Source: Achromobacter spanius (lineage in GTDB: Bacteria > Pseudomonadota > Gammaproteobacteria > Burkholderiales > Burkholderiaceae_B). From it: a stretch of 64,000 bases of DNA. The position numbers and the translations under genes were made by a program. Below the pieces are notes generated by a model that did not search any database, was not told where the DNA came from, and saw only the letters and a program-made list of their open reading frames with translations. The stretch covers positions 5,394,001 to 5,458,000 of the forward strand of contig NZ_CP025030.1 in the NCBI RefSeq assembly GCF_002812705.1, read 5' to 3'. Position 1 is the first letter of the stretch, and every line of letters starts with the position of its first letter. Shown here one piece after another: positions 18,350-25,849 of the stretch.

Positions 18350-20454
18350 CAAAATGCCTCCTCGCCTGCACCGGCCGGTTTGCCTAAGGTGCTCAAGGTT
18401 TCCCTAAGATGCTCACTGTTTTCTATGAGCACCTTAGGGGAATCGGTGAGCACCTTAGCGTCTTGGCCCTGCCGACCCAGGCGCCAGAACCAGGCCCCTT
18501 TAGCCCCGATCCCGTCACCGGCTCGATACGCCTCGGCGCCGATGGACTTTTGCGCGCGACGAATCGTTGCCCAAGCAAAGCCTGCTCCATCCGCATCGGC
18601 CTTTACCTGTTTGGAAGGCACTGGACCGTCCGCCAGCAACCCTCGCAGGAACTCGGCAGCGTCGTCTTGCTCACTGCTTTCTTCTGTCTGCGGGGCTTCG
18701 ATTGCCCCGAGAATGTCCCTGGCCGTTCCTTCTATTCGATCTCCCCACACAACGCGCGTTGTTTCTATTCCACTTTCGAGCGTGCAAGGCTCGATGTGAT
18801 ACAGCACGCCCCCGTCGTCCACGGAAATATTGCTTTTCGCCCTGGCCAGCACCCGAGCTTCGCTATCCTCTTCCTTAGCCGCAACGATCACAGTACGCGC
18901 CAGAGCACCGAAAGCTTGCGATCCAATCACGCGCTCCTGCGGTGAAGATCCTGCCGAGCCTTTGGAGAAGTGGGTAATCCCTACGACCGCGCAGTCCTGC
19001 CCCACCGCGAAATCTACGACGGCTTGCAGGCCTCGTCGCACGTCGTTAGCCCTATGCATGTCTCCCGCCACGGCGCTGACGATAGGGTCAATCAATAGCA
19101 GCGAAGCTCCTCCGATGGCAGAGACAGCAGCGGTCAGCGTCGGGATGTCCCGGGCCGGATCAAACGGCAGCAGTTCACCCGTAATGGAATCGGTCACACC
19201 TTGGACGAAGTACACATTACGCACATCGGCTCCGCAGGCCATCAAGCGCGGCTTAAGCGTGTCGGCGGGATCATCCTCACTGGACCAAACCAGCACGTTG
19301 CCGGACCCAGCGCACAACAGACCATCAGGCCAGCGCCCCCCGGTCGTAACCGTCGCAGCTAGGCCCAGGGCTAAGGTCGTCTTTCCCGTGCCGGCAGCTC
19401 CCGCCAGAATAATGAGCTTGCCCTTTGCCAGCCAGCCAGGCCACAGCCAATGAATCGGCCGTTCCTCGATATCGACGGCCCGTACGAGCGAGACGCCGCC
19501 CGCCACACTCGTGCTGGTTCGCTCCTCCGCTCCAGTTGCCTGAATAGCGTGATGAACATGCGCCGTTACGGAATCGCGTCCAACCAAGCGGGCCATGTCG
19601 TTGAAGTCGGAAGGTGCCTTGCCGTCGATCAGCGCCCCTTCATTGAATGAAGGCAAAACAGCCACTCCGCCAACCGCACTGGCAGCGGCTTTCGCTGCTC
19701 GTTGCCCCGTCTCCGATTCGTCCAAATCGCCGCAAATCACTATGCGAACGCTCGGCATCTTGGCCCGTAAGGCTGTAGCCACGATGCCCAAATTTCCAGC
19801 GTTAAACGCCACGGCCACGGGGTAGCCCGTGGCGTCATGCAAACTCGCCCCCGTCGCGTATCCCTCGACAACTAGCAATAAATCTTTGGGGCGTCCACCG
19901 AAGGCGTAATAGCAACCGCGCATCTTGCCGTGCGTCTTGAACCGCTTGCGGCCCTGAGCATCGACGAATTGCAAACTCCAAAGCTTGCCCGCCGAGTCTC
20001 GCAGCGGAATCAGCAGGGTTCGCTTGTCATGGAATTCACGGAGCCCCAGAGGTTTTACGCCCTTCGAGACGCAATAGGGATTGTCTGCCAACGCATCCCG
20101 AGCCTTCTCCCATATGGTGGCGCAAGCATCTGCCGCGGCTTGATGCTCGCTGGCGAGTTCGGCCGCTGCGGCAAGGCGAGCGGCTTTCACTCGCTCTTGA
20201 TGAGCACGCCGTTCGTCTTCGGAAAACTGGCGCTCTGCCTTGGCGCACCACGTCTCTTGTAGGTCGGTCGCCCAGTCGCCAAACGCCCCAGCCGCAAGGC
20301 CATCGCCATGCAGCACATACCAGCCGCTCTTCTTTCCCGGTTTGGCGGTGTCAAAGCGATGCAGCTTACCGTCGGCCAGGATTTCCTTGGGCGCGAGGCC
20401 AGCGGCCTTCAGCGCCCCCGCGAATTGGTCCTCGATGAGTTGAGACACGGTCAT
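18349..20454 (-). CDS. Primase-helicase: TOPRIM plus AAA/RepA-type ATPase
   Basis: 701 residues. An N-terminal primase-associated region precedes a TOPRIM domain (VVEGYATGASLH, then ICGDLD), followed by an ATPase with Walker A GAAGTGKTTLALG and Walker B LLLIDPIVSAV, as in RepA-like hexameric helicases. This is the P4-alpha-like replication enzyme of the element. The ATG at 20,454 is fixed by an ATGA overlap with the previous gene. The C-terminal region looks like a DNA-binding extension. Confidence 0.85.
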   Translation of the reverse strand: MTVSQLIEDQFAGALKAAGLAPKEILADGKLHRFDTAKPGKKSGWYVLHGDGLAAGAFGDWATDLQETWCAKAERQFSEDERRAHQERVKAARLAAAAELASEHQAAADACATIWEKARDALADNPYCVSKGVKPLGLREFHDKRTLLIPLRDSAGKLWSLQFVDAQGRKRFKTHGKMRGCYYAFGGRPKDLLLVVEGYATGASLHDATGYPVAVAFNAGNLGIVATALRAKMPSVRIVICGDLDESETGQRAAKAAASAVGGVAVLPSFNEGALIDGKAPSDFNDMARLVGRDSVTAHVHHAIQATGAEERTSTSVAGGVSLVRAVDIEERPIHWLWPGWLAKGKLIILAGAAGTGKTTLALGLAATVTTGGRWPDGLLCAGSGNVLVWSSEDDPADTLKPRLMACGADVRNVYFVQGVTDSITGELLPFDPARDIPTLTAAVSAIGGASLLLIDPIVSAVAGDMHRANDVRRGLQAVVDFAVGQDCAVVGITHFSKGSAGSSPQERVIGSQAFGALARTVIVAAKEEDSEARVLARAKSNISVDDGGVLYHIEPCTLESGIETTRVVWGDRIEGTARDILGAIEAPQTEESSEQDDAAEFLRGLLADGPVPSKQVKADADGAGFAWATIRRAQKSIGAEAYRAGDGIGAKGAWFWRLGRQGQDAKVLTDSPKVLIENSEHLRETLSTLGKPAGAGEEAF

Positions 20455-20774
20455 CGCTCGGCCTCCGGCACATAGTGCTTTTGTGCCCACATGCTCAAGT
20501 GCCCAGCGTCATCAAGCAGAGCGTGTGCTGCAACCTGGATAAGTCCTAAGAGATTGTCAGTGTCATACCCAGAAAGCACTTCGGGCCCGTCATCCAAATC
20601 ATTGTTGACCTGGTTCCATCGCAACAAGCCGACCAGGCTTTCAATTCCGGCCATTGCCGCCGCACATTTATCCGCGTACGCGATGAAAGGCATAGCTCCG
20701 GTTCGACGTGCGTGTTCAGTGACCGAGTCAGCGAAACGCGAATGACGAGTTTCAATGTGATTCGACGAAATCAT
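20451..20774 (-). CDS. Hypothetical satellite protein
   Basis: 107 residues, overlapping its neighbours by four bases at both ends within the replication operon. The core (DNLLGLIQVAAHALLDDAG) is helical and resembles the two proteins encoded upstream, which contain LxxLxxLA-type helices. Family not recognised. Confidence 0.6.
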   Translation of the reverse strand: MISSNHIETRHSRFADSVTEHARRTGAMPFIAYADKCAAAMAGIESLVGLLRWNQVNNDLDDGPEVLSGYDTDNLLGLIQVAAHALLDDAGHLSMWAQKHYVPEAER

Positions 20775-21016
20775 TGCTTTTCTCCTCCCTGCGCGGGGAC
20801 TAGGAGGACAAAAGGCAGCTCGAATAACTGATCAGCCAGCGTGCGGGCTTGCCCCGCCAGCATTCGGACAATGTAGGCAGTCGGGATAGGATCATCCGCT
20901 TTGTCGTCAGGCAGTGCCGCGCTCAAGACGTCGAGCGTGCAAGCAATATCGAATGCGCGATTGGTGAACACCATCATGTCGATCGACGGCATCGCGGTAA
21001 CAGAAGCGGCCTTCAT
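20771..21016 (-). CDS. Hypothetical satellite protein
   Basis: 81 residues, start and stop overlapping neighbouring genes by four bases. It includes AYIVRMLAGQARTLADQLFE, a helix similar in spacing to helices of the adjacent small proteins. Function unknown; tight coupling to the primase operon suggests a replication or regulation accessory role. Confidence 0.55.
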   Translation of the reverse strand: MKAASVTAMPSIDMMVFTNRAFDIACTLDVLSAALPDDKADDPIPTAYIVRMLAGQARTLADQLFELPFVLLVPAQGGEKQ

Positions 21017-21225
21017 ACCTGACCTCCTTTCACCATGTCGCGAATCTCGGCGGCCAGGTCACTTACGAGCCAAAGGATGTTGTCGCGGTCGTACTCGAAC
21101 AGATCATTGAACGATTCGCGCCCCCGTCCGTACAAAAGCACTGTCAGGCTTGCCAGTTGGGCGCAGCGCCCTTCAAGGTCGACGGGATTGATGCGGACAG
21201 GAGCCAGCAAACGGGGCTTAGTCAT
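21013..21225 (-). CDS. Small hypothetical satellite protein
   Basis: 70 residues starting MTKPRLLAPVRINPVDLEG at an ATG overlapping the preceding gene by eight bases. It shares the pattern NILWLVSDLAAEIRDM with the small helical proteins encoded next to it, suggesting a duplicated family. Function unknown. Confidence 0.55.
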   Translation of the reverse strand: MTKPRLLAPVRINPVDLEGRCAQLASLTVLLYGRGRESFNDLFEYDRDNILWLVSDLAAEIRDMVKGGQV

Positions 21226-21475
21226 GACGCGCCCCCGCGAACAATTGCGCGATCCCTTCGGCAAAGCCTTGGTCAAACGCAAACTTGATTTCAGGGATTG
21301 CTGTTGACCATTCAAGCGAAGCGACGAAGACAGCACGGTGCTGGTCGCGGAACTGGGCCAGCGAAAGCTCGTGCTGGGCCAGCCAAGCGGCTACGCCGGC
21401 ACGGCCTGCACTAAGGGCAGATTGATGGAAAGCAGGGGAAAAGGTTTGCTCAGGACGAGCGGATGCGTTAGCCAC
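21218..21475 (-). CDS. First gene of the satellite replication operon, hypothetical
   Basis: 85 residues starting MANASARPEQTFSPAFHQ. It begins just after the seqC-like element of the leader, so its translation would be governed by the RNA immunity system described at 21,482-21,672. No family recognised. Confidence 0.6.
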   Translation of the reverse strand: MANASARPEQTFSPAFHQSALSAGRAGVAAWLAQHELSLAQFRDQHRAVFVASLEWSTAIPEIKFAFDQGFAEGIAQLFAGARHD

Positions 21476-21481
21476 GGATAG

Positions 21482-21491
21482 CTCCTATCGA
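21482..21491 (-). promoter_or_regulatory. seqC-like leader element
   Basis: On the minus strand the bases TCGATAGGAG lie just upstream of the first operon gene. Nine of them (TCGATAGGA) are complementary to TCCTATCGA in the candidate CI RNA, the relation P4 seqC has to seqB. Confidence 0.5.
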
Positions 21492-21539
21492 ATTGGTAGA
21501 AGCCCGCGTCTCATCGCCAAATGAGGTGGGCGGGCAGAA

Positions 21540-21625
21540 AGCAGGGTTGGCGAACCGGCTCGATAGGACACCGGCAGGGCGTAAGCCCTCCCCACAATCG
21601 CCCGCCCAAAGAAGGCGCGCAAGAG
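21540..21625 (-). ncRNA. Candidate P4 CI-like immunity RNA (contains seqB-like element)
   Basis: The leader between the AlpA-like gene and the operon contains GTCCTATCGA (complement of 21,560-21,569), flanked by GC-rich hairpin potential such as GGGCTTACGCCC. It lies between two copies of its own complement, TCGATAGG, at 21,665-21,672 and 21,482-21,491. In P4, CI RNA pairs with seqA and seqC in the same leader and causes early transcription termination. Ends are approximate. Confidence 0.45.
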
Positions 21626-21664
21626 CGTACAGACGTAAAAATACCGCCAAGGGGCGGTGCGTCC

Positions 21665-21672
21665 GCCTATCG
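21665..21672 (-). promoter_or_regulatory. seqA-like leader element
   Basis: TCGATAGG on the minus strand is complementary over eight bases to the candidate CI RNA and lies upstream of it, the P4 order seqA - CI - seqC. Confidence 0.45.
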
Positions 21673-21762
21673 ATAGTCTGGTCGCCAAACCAGGTCGCGT
21701 TTGTTTCCGCAACAGTTTCAGTATGCCCGAGGGATGGGAAGCGCGCAAGCATAGAACCTCTC

Positions 21763-21954
21763 CTACCGAGGCTCTGAGCGACTGGCCGCAATGCGCCTGG
21801 CGATCCATTCATCCACCTCACTTTCAAGCCACGCAACCGCCCTCTTTCCGATCTTGATTGGCTTAGGAAACGTAGGATCGGTGTAGATAGTGGTTCTGCT
21901 TCTGAGCGTCCGCTTGCGAACCTCTGGCAGCCGTAGCAAGGTCGTTTTCGACAT
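21763..21954 (-). CDS. AlpA-family regulator / excisionase
   Basis: 63 residues starting MSKTTLLRLPEVRKRTLRSR, with the AlpA/MerR-like winged helix pattern (TTIYTDPTFPKPIKIG) and C-terminal ESEVDEWI. In P4-like elements such proteins (Vis) control integrase expression and aid excision. Located next to the integrase and upstream of the RNA-regulated operon. Confidence 0.85.
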   Translation of the reverse strand: MSKTTLLRLPEVRKRTLRSRTTIYTDPTFPKPIKIGKRAVAWLESEVDEWIARRIAASRSEPR

Positions 21955-21972
21955 AGCCCCCTCCTAGGGACG

Positions 21973-21996
21973 AAAAAAAGCCCGCCTAAGCGGGCT
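21973..21996 (-). terminator. Rho-independent terminator after the satellite integrase
   Basis: On the minus strand AGCCCGC/GCGGGCT form a stem with loop TTAG, followed by a run of seven T residues. It lies 40 bp after the integrase stop. Confidence 0.8.
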
Positions 21997-22035
21997 CAAG
22001 CCCCCATGAAAGGGGCATGTATGCATGGAATCGAT

Positions 22036-23226
22036 TTAAGACCCGGGACCCTCGCCTCTTCGAGCATCGAGGTAATCCGCCCAGGCCTGCATCATTTCGG
22101 CGCGAGGTTGAAGATATAGCGCGTGGTTATAGGCGGCGCTCACGGAGTTACGGGACTGGTGCGCGAGCTGCAACTCGATGTGTTCGTGAGGCCAACCTTG
22201 CTCATGCAGGATGGTTGACGCGACCCCACGGAAGCCATGTCCCGTCATGCGCCCCCCATACCCCATGCTACTCAACGCAGAACGCAATGCTCCCCGACCT
22301 AACGGAGCGCCGTCGGCATTACGTCCGGGAAAGACAATACGCCCTGCGGGATGTAGAGTCCGAAGCGTTTCGAAGGCCTCAACGGCCTGTCTCGATAGCG
22401 GAACTATGTGTGGTGAATCCATTTTCATTCGTTCAGCTGGAATGTGCCATCTACCACCTGCCAAGTCTATTTCGTGCCATTCAGCGTCGAGCAGCTCCCC
22501 GGTACGCACAAAGGTCAAGCTCAAAAGGCGAAGGGCGAGACGAACTACATCGCCCCCCGGATAGAAATGCATGGCACGAAGTAGTGCGGGCAAATCTCTT
22601 GCGTCTACGCGAGCGTGGTTCGTTCGCTTGTGCGCTCGTAATACATCTCCCGCTTGCAGCTCTCCAACAGGGTTTCGGTCGATCATGTCATGGGCGACGG
22701 CGTATCGCAGGATCTGACTGCATACCTGTAAAACCTCACGAGCCACGGTAACCGCTCCCCTCGCCTCGATTCTCTTTGCCAGGTCACGGAACGCCGCAGG
22801 CGTGAGATCCACCAAGCGACGTTTCCCAATGCGGGGCAATATGTCATCGTCCAGGTAGCGGCGGATGGACTTGATCCGCGATTTGGAGCGGGACGGACTC
22901 CAATGAATGAACCATTGCTTCGACAGCGTCTGGAAATCTACGCCTTCGGACGCCACCTGCTGAGTACCCTTCCTCCTCTCCATCGGATCAATCCCAGAAG
23001 CAAGCAGCAAACGGGCGTCTCTATGTCGCTCCCGCGCTTGCGCCAGGGTGACGATGGGATAAACACCGAAGGCCATCAGCTTTTCTTTGCCCTGATACCT
23101 ATATTTCCAGCGCCAATAGCGCGAGCCGCTGGGCCGAACGAGCAAGTACAGCCCATGTCCATCGGCAAGCTTCCGCCCCCTTCCTTCGCACTTTGCGTGG
23201 CGCAATGCCGTATCTGTGAGCTTCAC
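22036..23226 (-). CDS. P4-type tyrosine integrase of the satellite
   Basis: 396 residues with the DUF4102 N-terminal arm-binding domain (MKLTDTALRHAKCEGRGRKL ... WRWKYRYQGKEK) and a C-terminal catalytic domain: first Arg in FVRTGELLDAEW, HGFR, QLAH, and the nucleophile Tyr in AAYNHALYL. All catalytic residues are present. It lies 211 bp from the attR core, with paired TACCCC repeats between. It should mediate site-specific recombination into terL. Confidence 0.93.
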   Translation of the reverse strand: MKLTDTALRHAKCEGRGRKLADGHGLYLLVRPSGSRYWRWKYRYQGKEKLMAFGVYPIVTLAQARERHRDARLLLASGIDPMERRKGTQQVASEGVDFQTLSKQWFIHWSPSRSKSRIKSIRRYLDDDILPRIGKRRLVDLTPAAFRDLAKRIEARGAVTVAREVLQVCSQILRYAVAHDMIDRNPVGELQAGDVLRAHKRTNHARVDARDLPALLRAMHFYPGGDVVRLALRLLSLTFVRTGELLDAEWHEIDLAGGRWHIPAERMKMDSPHIVPLSRQAVEAFETLRTLHPAGRIVFPGRNADGAPLGRGALRSALSSMGYGGRMTGHGFRGVASTILHEQGWPHEHIELQLAHQSRNSVSAAYNHALYLQPRAEMMQAWADYLDARRGEGPGS

Positions 23227-23275
23227 GTCTCTTCACTCCTATTCGTAGACGATGCAGCGCGACGCCCCCAAGGAT

Positions 23276-23296
23276 GTACCCCAATTTGTACCCCCT
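23276..23296 (+). promoter_or_regulatory. Candidate integrase arm-type sites, right end
   Basis: GTACCCC and GTACCCCCT start 12 bp apart, the same motif, spacing and orientation as at 11,094-11,114 in the left end. Located just upstream of the integrase start, where the integrase promoter must also lie. Confidence 0.5.
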
Positions 23297-23385
23297 GGAA
23301 TATCTTGCTTCTACAGAATGCTGCGGAACGTCTATGTACGTTCTTGAACAGCACTATGCTCGTCAAATCAATTGGTTAGCTGGTC

Positions 23386-23453
23386 GCGTCGGTCTAGCCG
23401 GAACGCACCGGAACCAGCCCGAACAAACGGTACCTGTTGTCTTCTACGAGCAT
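23386..23453 (-). pseudogene. Severed 5' end of terL
   Basis: The native terL ATG at 23,453 follows the terS stop by two bases. The frame reads MLVEDN and then enters satellite DNA (RYRLFGLVPVR), unrelated to terminase. The rest of the gene is at 8,972-11,021. The 3' limit given is only approximate. Confidence 0.8.
23437..23449 (+). repeat. attR core, 13-bp direct repeat
   Basis: TTGTCTTCTACGA, identical to the left core. Reading minus-strand, ATGC plus this core gives the native start of terL (MLVEDN). The ATG (23,451-23,453) is two bases after the terS stop codon, the normal coupled layout. Confidence 0.85.
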
Positions 23454-23455
23454 CC

Positions 23456-23950
23456 CTAGTCCTCATGATCGTCGTCCGCTTCGATATCCTCCAAGGACAG
23501 AGCCGCAACGGCATTGCGCGCCTTGGCTATTTCTCGTCGCAGGATCGTCAGATCCGCATCCGTCAGATTGGGCAACCGGCGTTTCAGGATTGCCGGGATG
23601 GCGTCTAGAGTGGCGGCGACCTTCGTGCCAGCGCGCACCAACACATCCTCCAGCACGCTGACCGGGGCAAGCTCGCCGCGCGTGACAGCGTTTTCCATTT
23701 CCACCTTGTCAGCCTGAGCCGCATTCAGTCGTGCCTTTTCTGCCGCCGGATCAAGACCGGGCGCGCCAGGACCTTGGTTGCGCCCGGCTGCGGTGTCCCG
23801 CAGGTTCCCGCAATAGGCCAGCAGCCAGTTTCCGAGCGTATCGCCCGCGGTCATCACCCCGCGCATCAGCAAGCCGCTGATCACGGGCTGCGTGACACCA
23901 ACCAATTGCGCGAAGCGCGCCTGCGTTGTCTTCTTGTCCGGATCGATCAT
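23456..23950 (-). CDS. Terminase small subunit, Nu1-like
   Basis: 164 residues. The ATG at 23,950 overlaps the previous stop as ATGA. An N-terminal helix-turn-helix (TQARFAQLVGVTQPVISGLL) would bind cos DNA. A helical C-terminal region (EKARLNAAQADKVEMENAV) is typical of Nu1-family subunits that contact TerL. Directly upstream of the severed terL start, as in lambda Nu1-A. Confidence 0.88.
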   Translation of the reverse strand: MIDPDKKTTQARFAQLVGVTQPVISGLLMRGVMTAGDTLGNWLLAYCGNLRDTAAGRNQGPGAPGLDPAAEKARLNAAQADKVEMENAVTRGELAPVSVLEDVLVRAGTKVAATLDAIPAILKRRLPNLTDADLTILRREIAKARNAVAALSLEDIEADDDHED

Positions 23951-24732
23951 CTTGCTGTCGCCAAGGCGGCGTCCCATGCCGTTGAAAACTCGGCATCAAA
24001 TCGCTCGCCATAGACCTCGGAGGCCGTCTCGTAGAACGGCAAGCGCGGTGTGTACGTTGGCTGGTCGATAGCCAACAGGACCGGCTTTACATCCGCTCCG
24101 TGCGTGCCAGTCTTTCGCCAAACACCAGCCGGCAAATGCTGGCGGCGATTGCCGCTCATGGCCCCCTTGCCGCGGGAAATGAAATACTGCACGCCGTTGA
24201 TCTTGCGATAGCCCTCTTTCGAGGTCGACACCTGCGCAATGCGTGCGCGGGATTTAGCACTCGCGTTCGCACGATAGCCCTGCTCCCCGAAGGCCTCGAA
24301 GTACGACAGCAGGCGGACAATCTGACCGCGCGACATATTCCCGAAGGCGTCGAGTTCAGCGCCGGCCGCCGGCATGAGGAAGCTGCCGGCCGGCAGCCCA
24401 GATCGTTGCAAGGCCCGCTCCGAGCGCTTGTGACGGCGCCCGCCTCCCAGCACCTGCGGCGAGAGATACCTGTCGGCCCCGATTCCTTTCGCCGTGGCGT
24501 CGCGGTAATCGATCCTGGCCGACAGGTTCTCTTTTGTCGCGCGGCTGACCCGCAGCGCGTTGAGCGTGTACGGCGTGGGCCTATCAAAGACCTGGCGACT
24601 CTTCTCCACCAGTGCCTCGCGAACCGCTTGAGCCGTTTTGTTGAGCGCCACCGCAGTCGCAAATGGCAATTGCCGCTTCGCCGCGGCGTAGTAGTCCGCG
24701 CCAGCGCGGAGCGTGGACGTGAACTTCAACAT
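23947..24732 (-). CDS. Probable minor tail / neck protein, gpZ-like, between cos and terS
   Basis: 261 residues. The N terminus has ATAVALNKTAQAVREALVEK and the C terminus has PRLPFYETASEVYGERFDAEF, the layout of gpZ / HK97 gp10-like neck proteins. GAGG lies eight bases before the ATG. lambda Z is normally between FII and U, where this phage has no such gene. The assignment is by resemblance only. Confidence 0.5.
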   Translation of the reverse strand: MLKFTSTLRAGADYYAAAKRQLPFATAVALNKTAQAVREALVEKSRQVFDRPTPYTLNALRVSRATKENLSARIDYRDATAKGIGADRYLSPQVLGGGRRHKRSERALQRSGLPAGSFLMPAAGAELDAFGNMSRGQIVRLLSYFEAFGEQGYRANASAKSRARIAQVSTSKEGYRKINGVQYFISRGKGAMSGNRRQHLPAGVWRKTGTHGADVKPVLLAIDQPTYTPRLPFYETASEVYGERFDAEFSTAWDAALATAR

Positions 24733-24745
24733 GGCGACGCCTCAG

Positions 24746-24924
24746 ATATAACCCCCCTCCCCAGAGAAGGAAGGGGTTCGATTACGGGCCAGCAGTGGCT
24801 AACCCGTTGTTTTTATTGAGTCTTGAGCCGAAATTATTATTACCCCCCCTAGCGCACCTCATAACTAGCGAGCGTGTGGGGTTCGAATTACCCTTACCGC
24901 ACGGATTTCTCCAGGGGCCCCCGG
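24746..24924 (-). other. Prophage cos region
   Basis: Lies at the lambda cos position, upstream of the packaging genes. It contains ATATAACCCCC (24,746), TATTATTACCCCCCCT (24,835-24,850), a 33-bp block from 24,864 and a GGGGCCCC core at 24,914. The blocks recur in the satellite with conserved order. GGGGCCCC is the best candidate for the cohesive-end (cosN) centre, with the ATATAACCCCC side as cosB; this is inference. Confidence 0.7.
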
Positions 24925-25223
24925 GGGTTTTCGCCGCGCTTCCGCCGTCCTTACGATGCCTCTATTGCCCCATTGGCTTGGCATTCGCCGCACCAATCGC
25001 ACCCACGGCAAGTGCTCCATCCACAGGCCGTGGCGCGCATCCTGTGCCCGGTGACCTAAGCGGTCGAACCGCCAATGTACGGCGCCCCTCCCGGAAATAC
25101 ACAACCCGCAGATTGACCGCCTTCTGGATCTAGCGCACAGTTCAAAGCTCGAGGCGATGGAGGCGGCGTTTCGAGAATTGGGCTGCCGCCTGGACATTTC
25201 TGTCATCTAAATGGAGGTGGAAT
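24925..25223. other. Noncoding stretch right of cos (cosQ side)
   Basis: No start-bearing gene is seen. A frame open from 25,055 to 25,210 encodes LLDLAHSSKLEAMEAAFREL but has an ATG only 17 codons from its end, so it may be a remnant. AGGTGG before 25,224 is the ribosome site of the response regulator. Confidence 0.4.
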
Positions 25224-25586
25224 ATGCGCGTACTTATCGTTGACGACGACTCAGACACCGCCGAACTGACTGCCGAATGCTTGATGGTGGATGGTGACGT
25301 TACCGTCCAGATCGCCAGCAACGGAGACGCCGCCCTGCGCGCGGTTGCCGACTTCGCACCGGATACGATTTTGCTAGATGTCGAGCTTCGGGACGGTTGC
25401 GGGCTTGACTTGGCTATTGACCTAAAGGTCTTAAGCCGCGGATGTGCCCGCATTGTCATCTTCAGCGGTACCGTGACTAGATCCGCCGTAGGATCTTTGC
25501 CACCAGGCGTAGACGCCTGGCTTGCAAAACCTGCGCACCTTGAGGAAATTCAAGCGTGTATTACGGGGAAGCCAGATTCCATCTAA
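25224..25586 (+). CDS. Stand-alone response regulator receiver (CheY-like)
   Basis: 120 residues with a complete receiver domain: acidic DDD at 7-9, phosphoacceptor Asp52 in LLDVEL, Ser81 in IFSG and Lys102 in LAKP. No output domain and no neighbouring histidine kinase. Transcribed opposite to the late genes, from a point next to cos, with a strong GGAGG ribosome site. It could act as a phosphate sink or bind a host protein; this is speculative. Confidence 0.88.
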   Translation: MRVLIVDDDSDTAELTAECLMVDGDVTVQIASNGDAALRAVADFAPDTILLDVELRDGCGLDLAIDLKVLSRGCARIVIFSGTVTRSAVGSLPPGVDAWLAKPAHLEEIQACITGKPDSI

Positions 25587-25621
25587 AGGCGCATCGGTCA
25601 TCTTCTATAGCTGCAATGCAA

Positions 25622-25652
25622 AAGCCCCGAACGGAACTCCGTATCGGGGCTT
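25622..25652. terminator. Terminator hairpin after the response regulator
   Basis: AAGCCCCGA and TCGGGGCTT form a nine-bp stem. T-rich tails occur on both strands, better on the minus strand (CTTTT), so it may act in both directions. Late transcripts heading left through it would need antitermination. Confidence 0.65.
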
Positions 25653-25849
25653 CGTTGTATGAGAAGCGGGTAGAGAAGACCAATTCCTCGCTGCGCTATA
25701 GGCTTGGCCGAATCAACCGAGGGCTTTTGACTCGCGCCGATATACACTCGGCCGATAGACTCCGGTCATCAGGCCGATCAGGAGGCCAGAAGGCAGACGC
25801 AGGGCTTAAGTCGCGGATCCCTCATCGCTACGAATTGGAGTCAGAGCAC

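Larger units (their letters stand above)
11022..23449. mobile_element. P4-like / cos-type phage satellite inserted in the prophage terL gene
   Basis: The element is bounded by the 13-bp direct repeat TTGTCTTCTACGA, giving a 12,415-bp unit. It contains a P4-type integrase beside one end, AlpA-like regulator, P4-like leader RNA elements, a replication operon, putative defence cargo and a copy of the helper cos region. It has no capsid or tail genes. Removing it restores the terS-terL junction exactly. These traits match phage satellites (P4, PICI and SaPI types). Use of the helper's terL as the attachment site is inferred directly from the reconstruction. Confidence 0.88.

Noticed and set aside
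21468..21836. 122-codon minus-strand frame resembling Icd/ash-like proteins annotated in P4-type elements
   Set aside because: It spans the whole leader including the seqA/seqB/seqC motifs. Conservation of this region in P4-like elements is better explained by the RNA immunity function than by a protein.
25055..25210. Open frame before the response regulator encoding LLDLAHSSKLEAMEAAFREL
   Set aside because: It has no usable start except one 17 codons from the stop. Possibly a gene remnant, but not supported as a gene.
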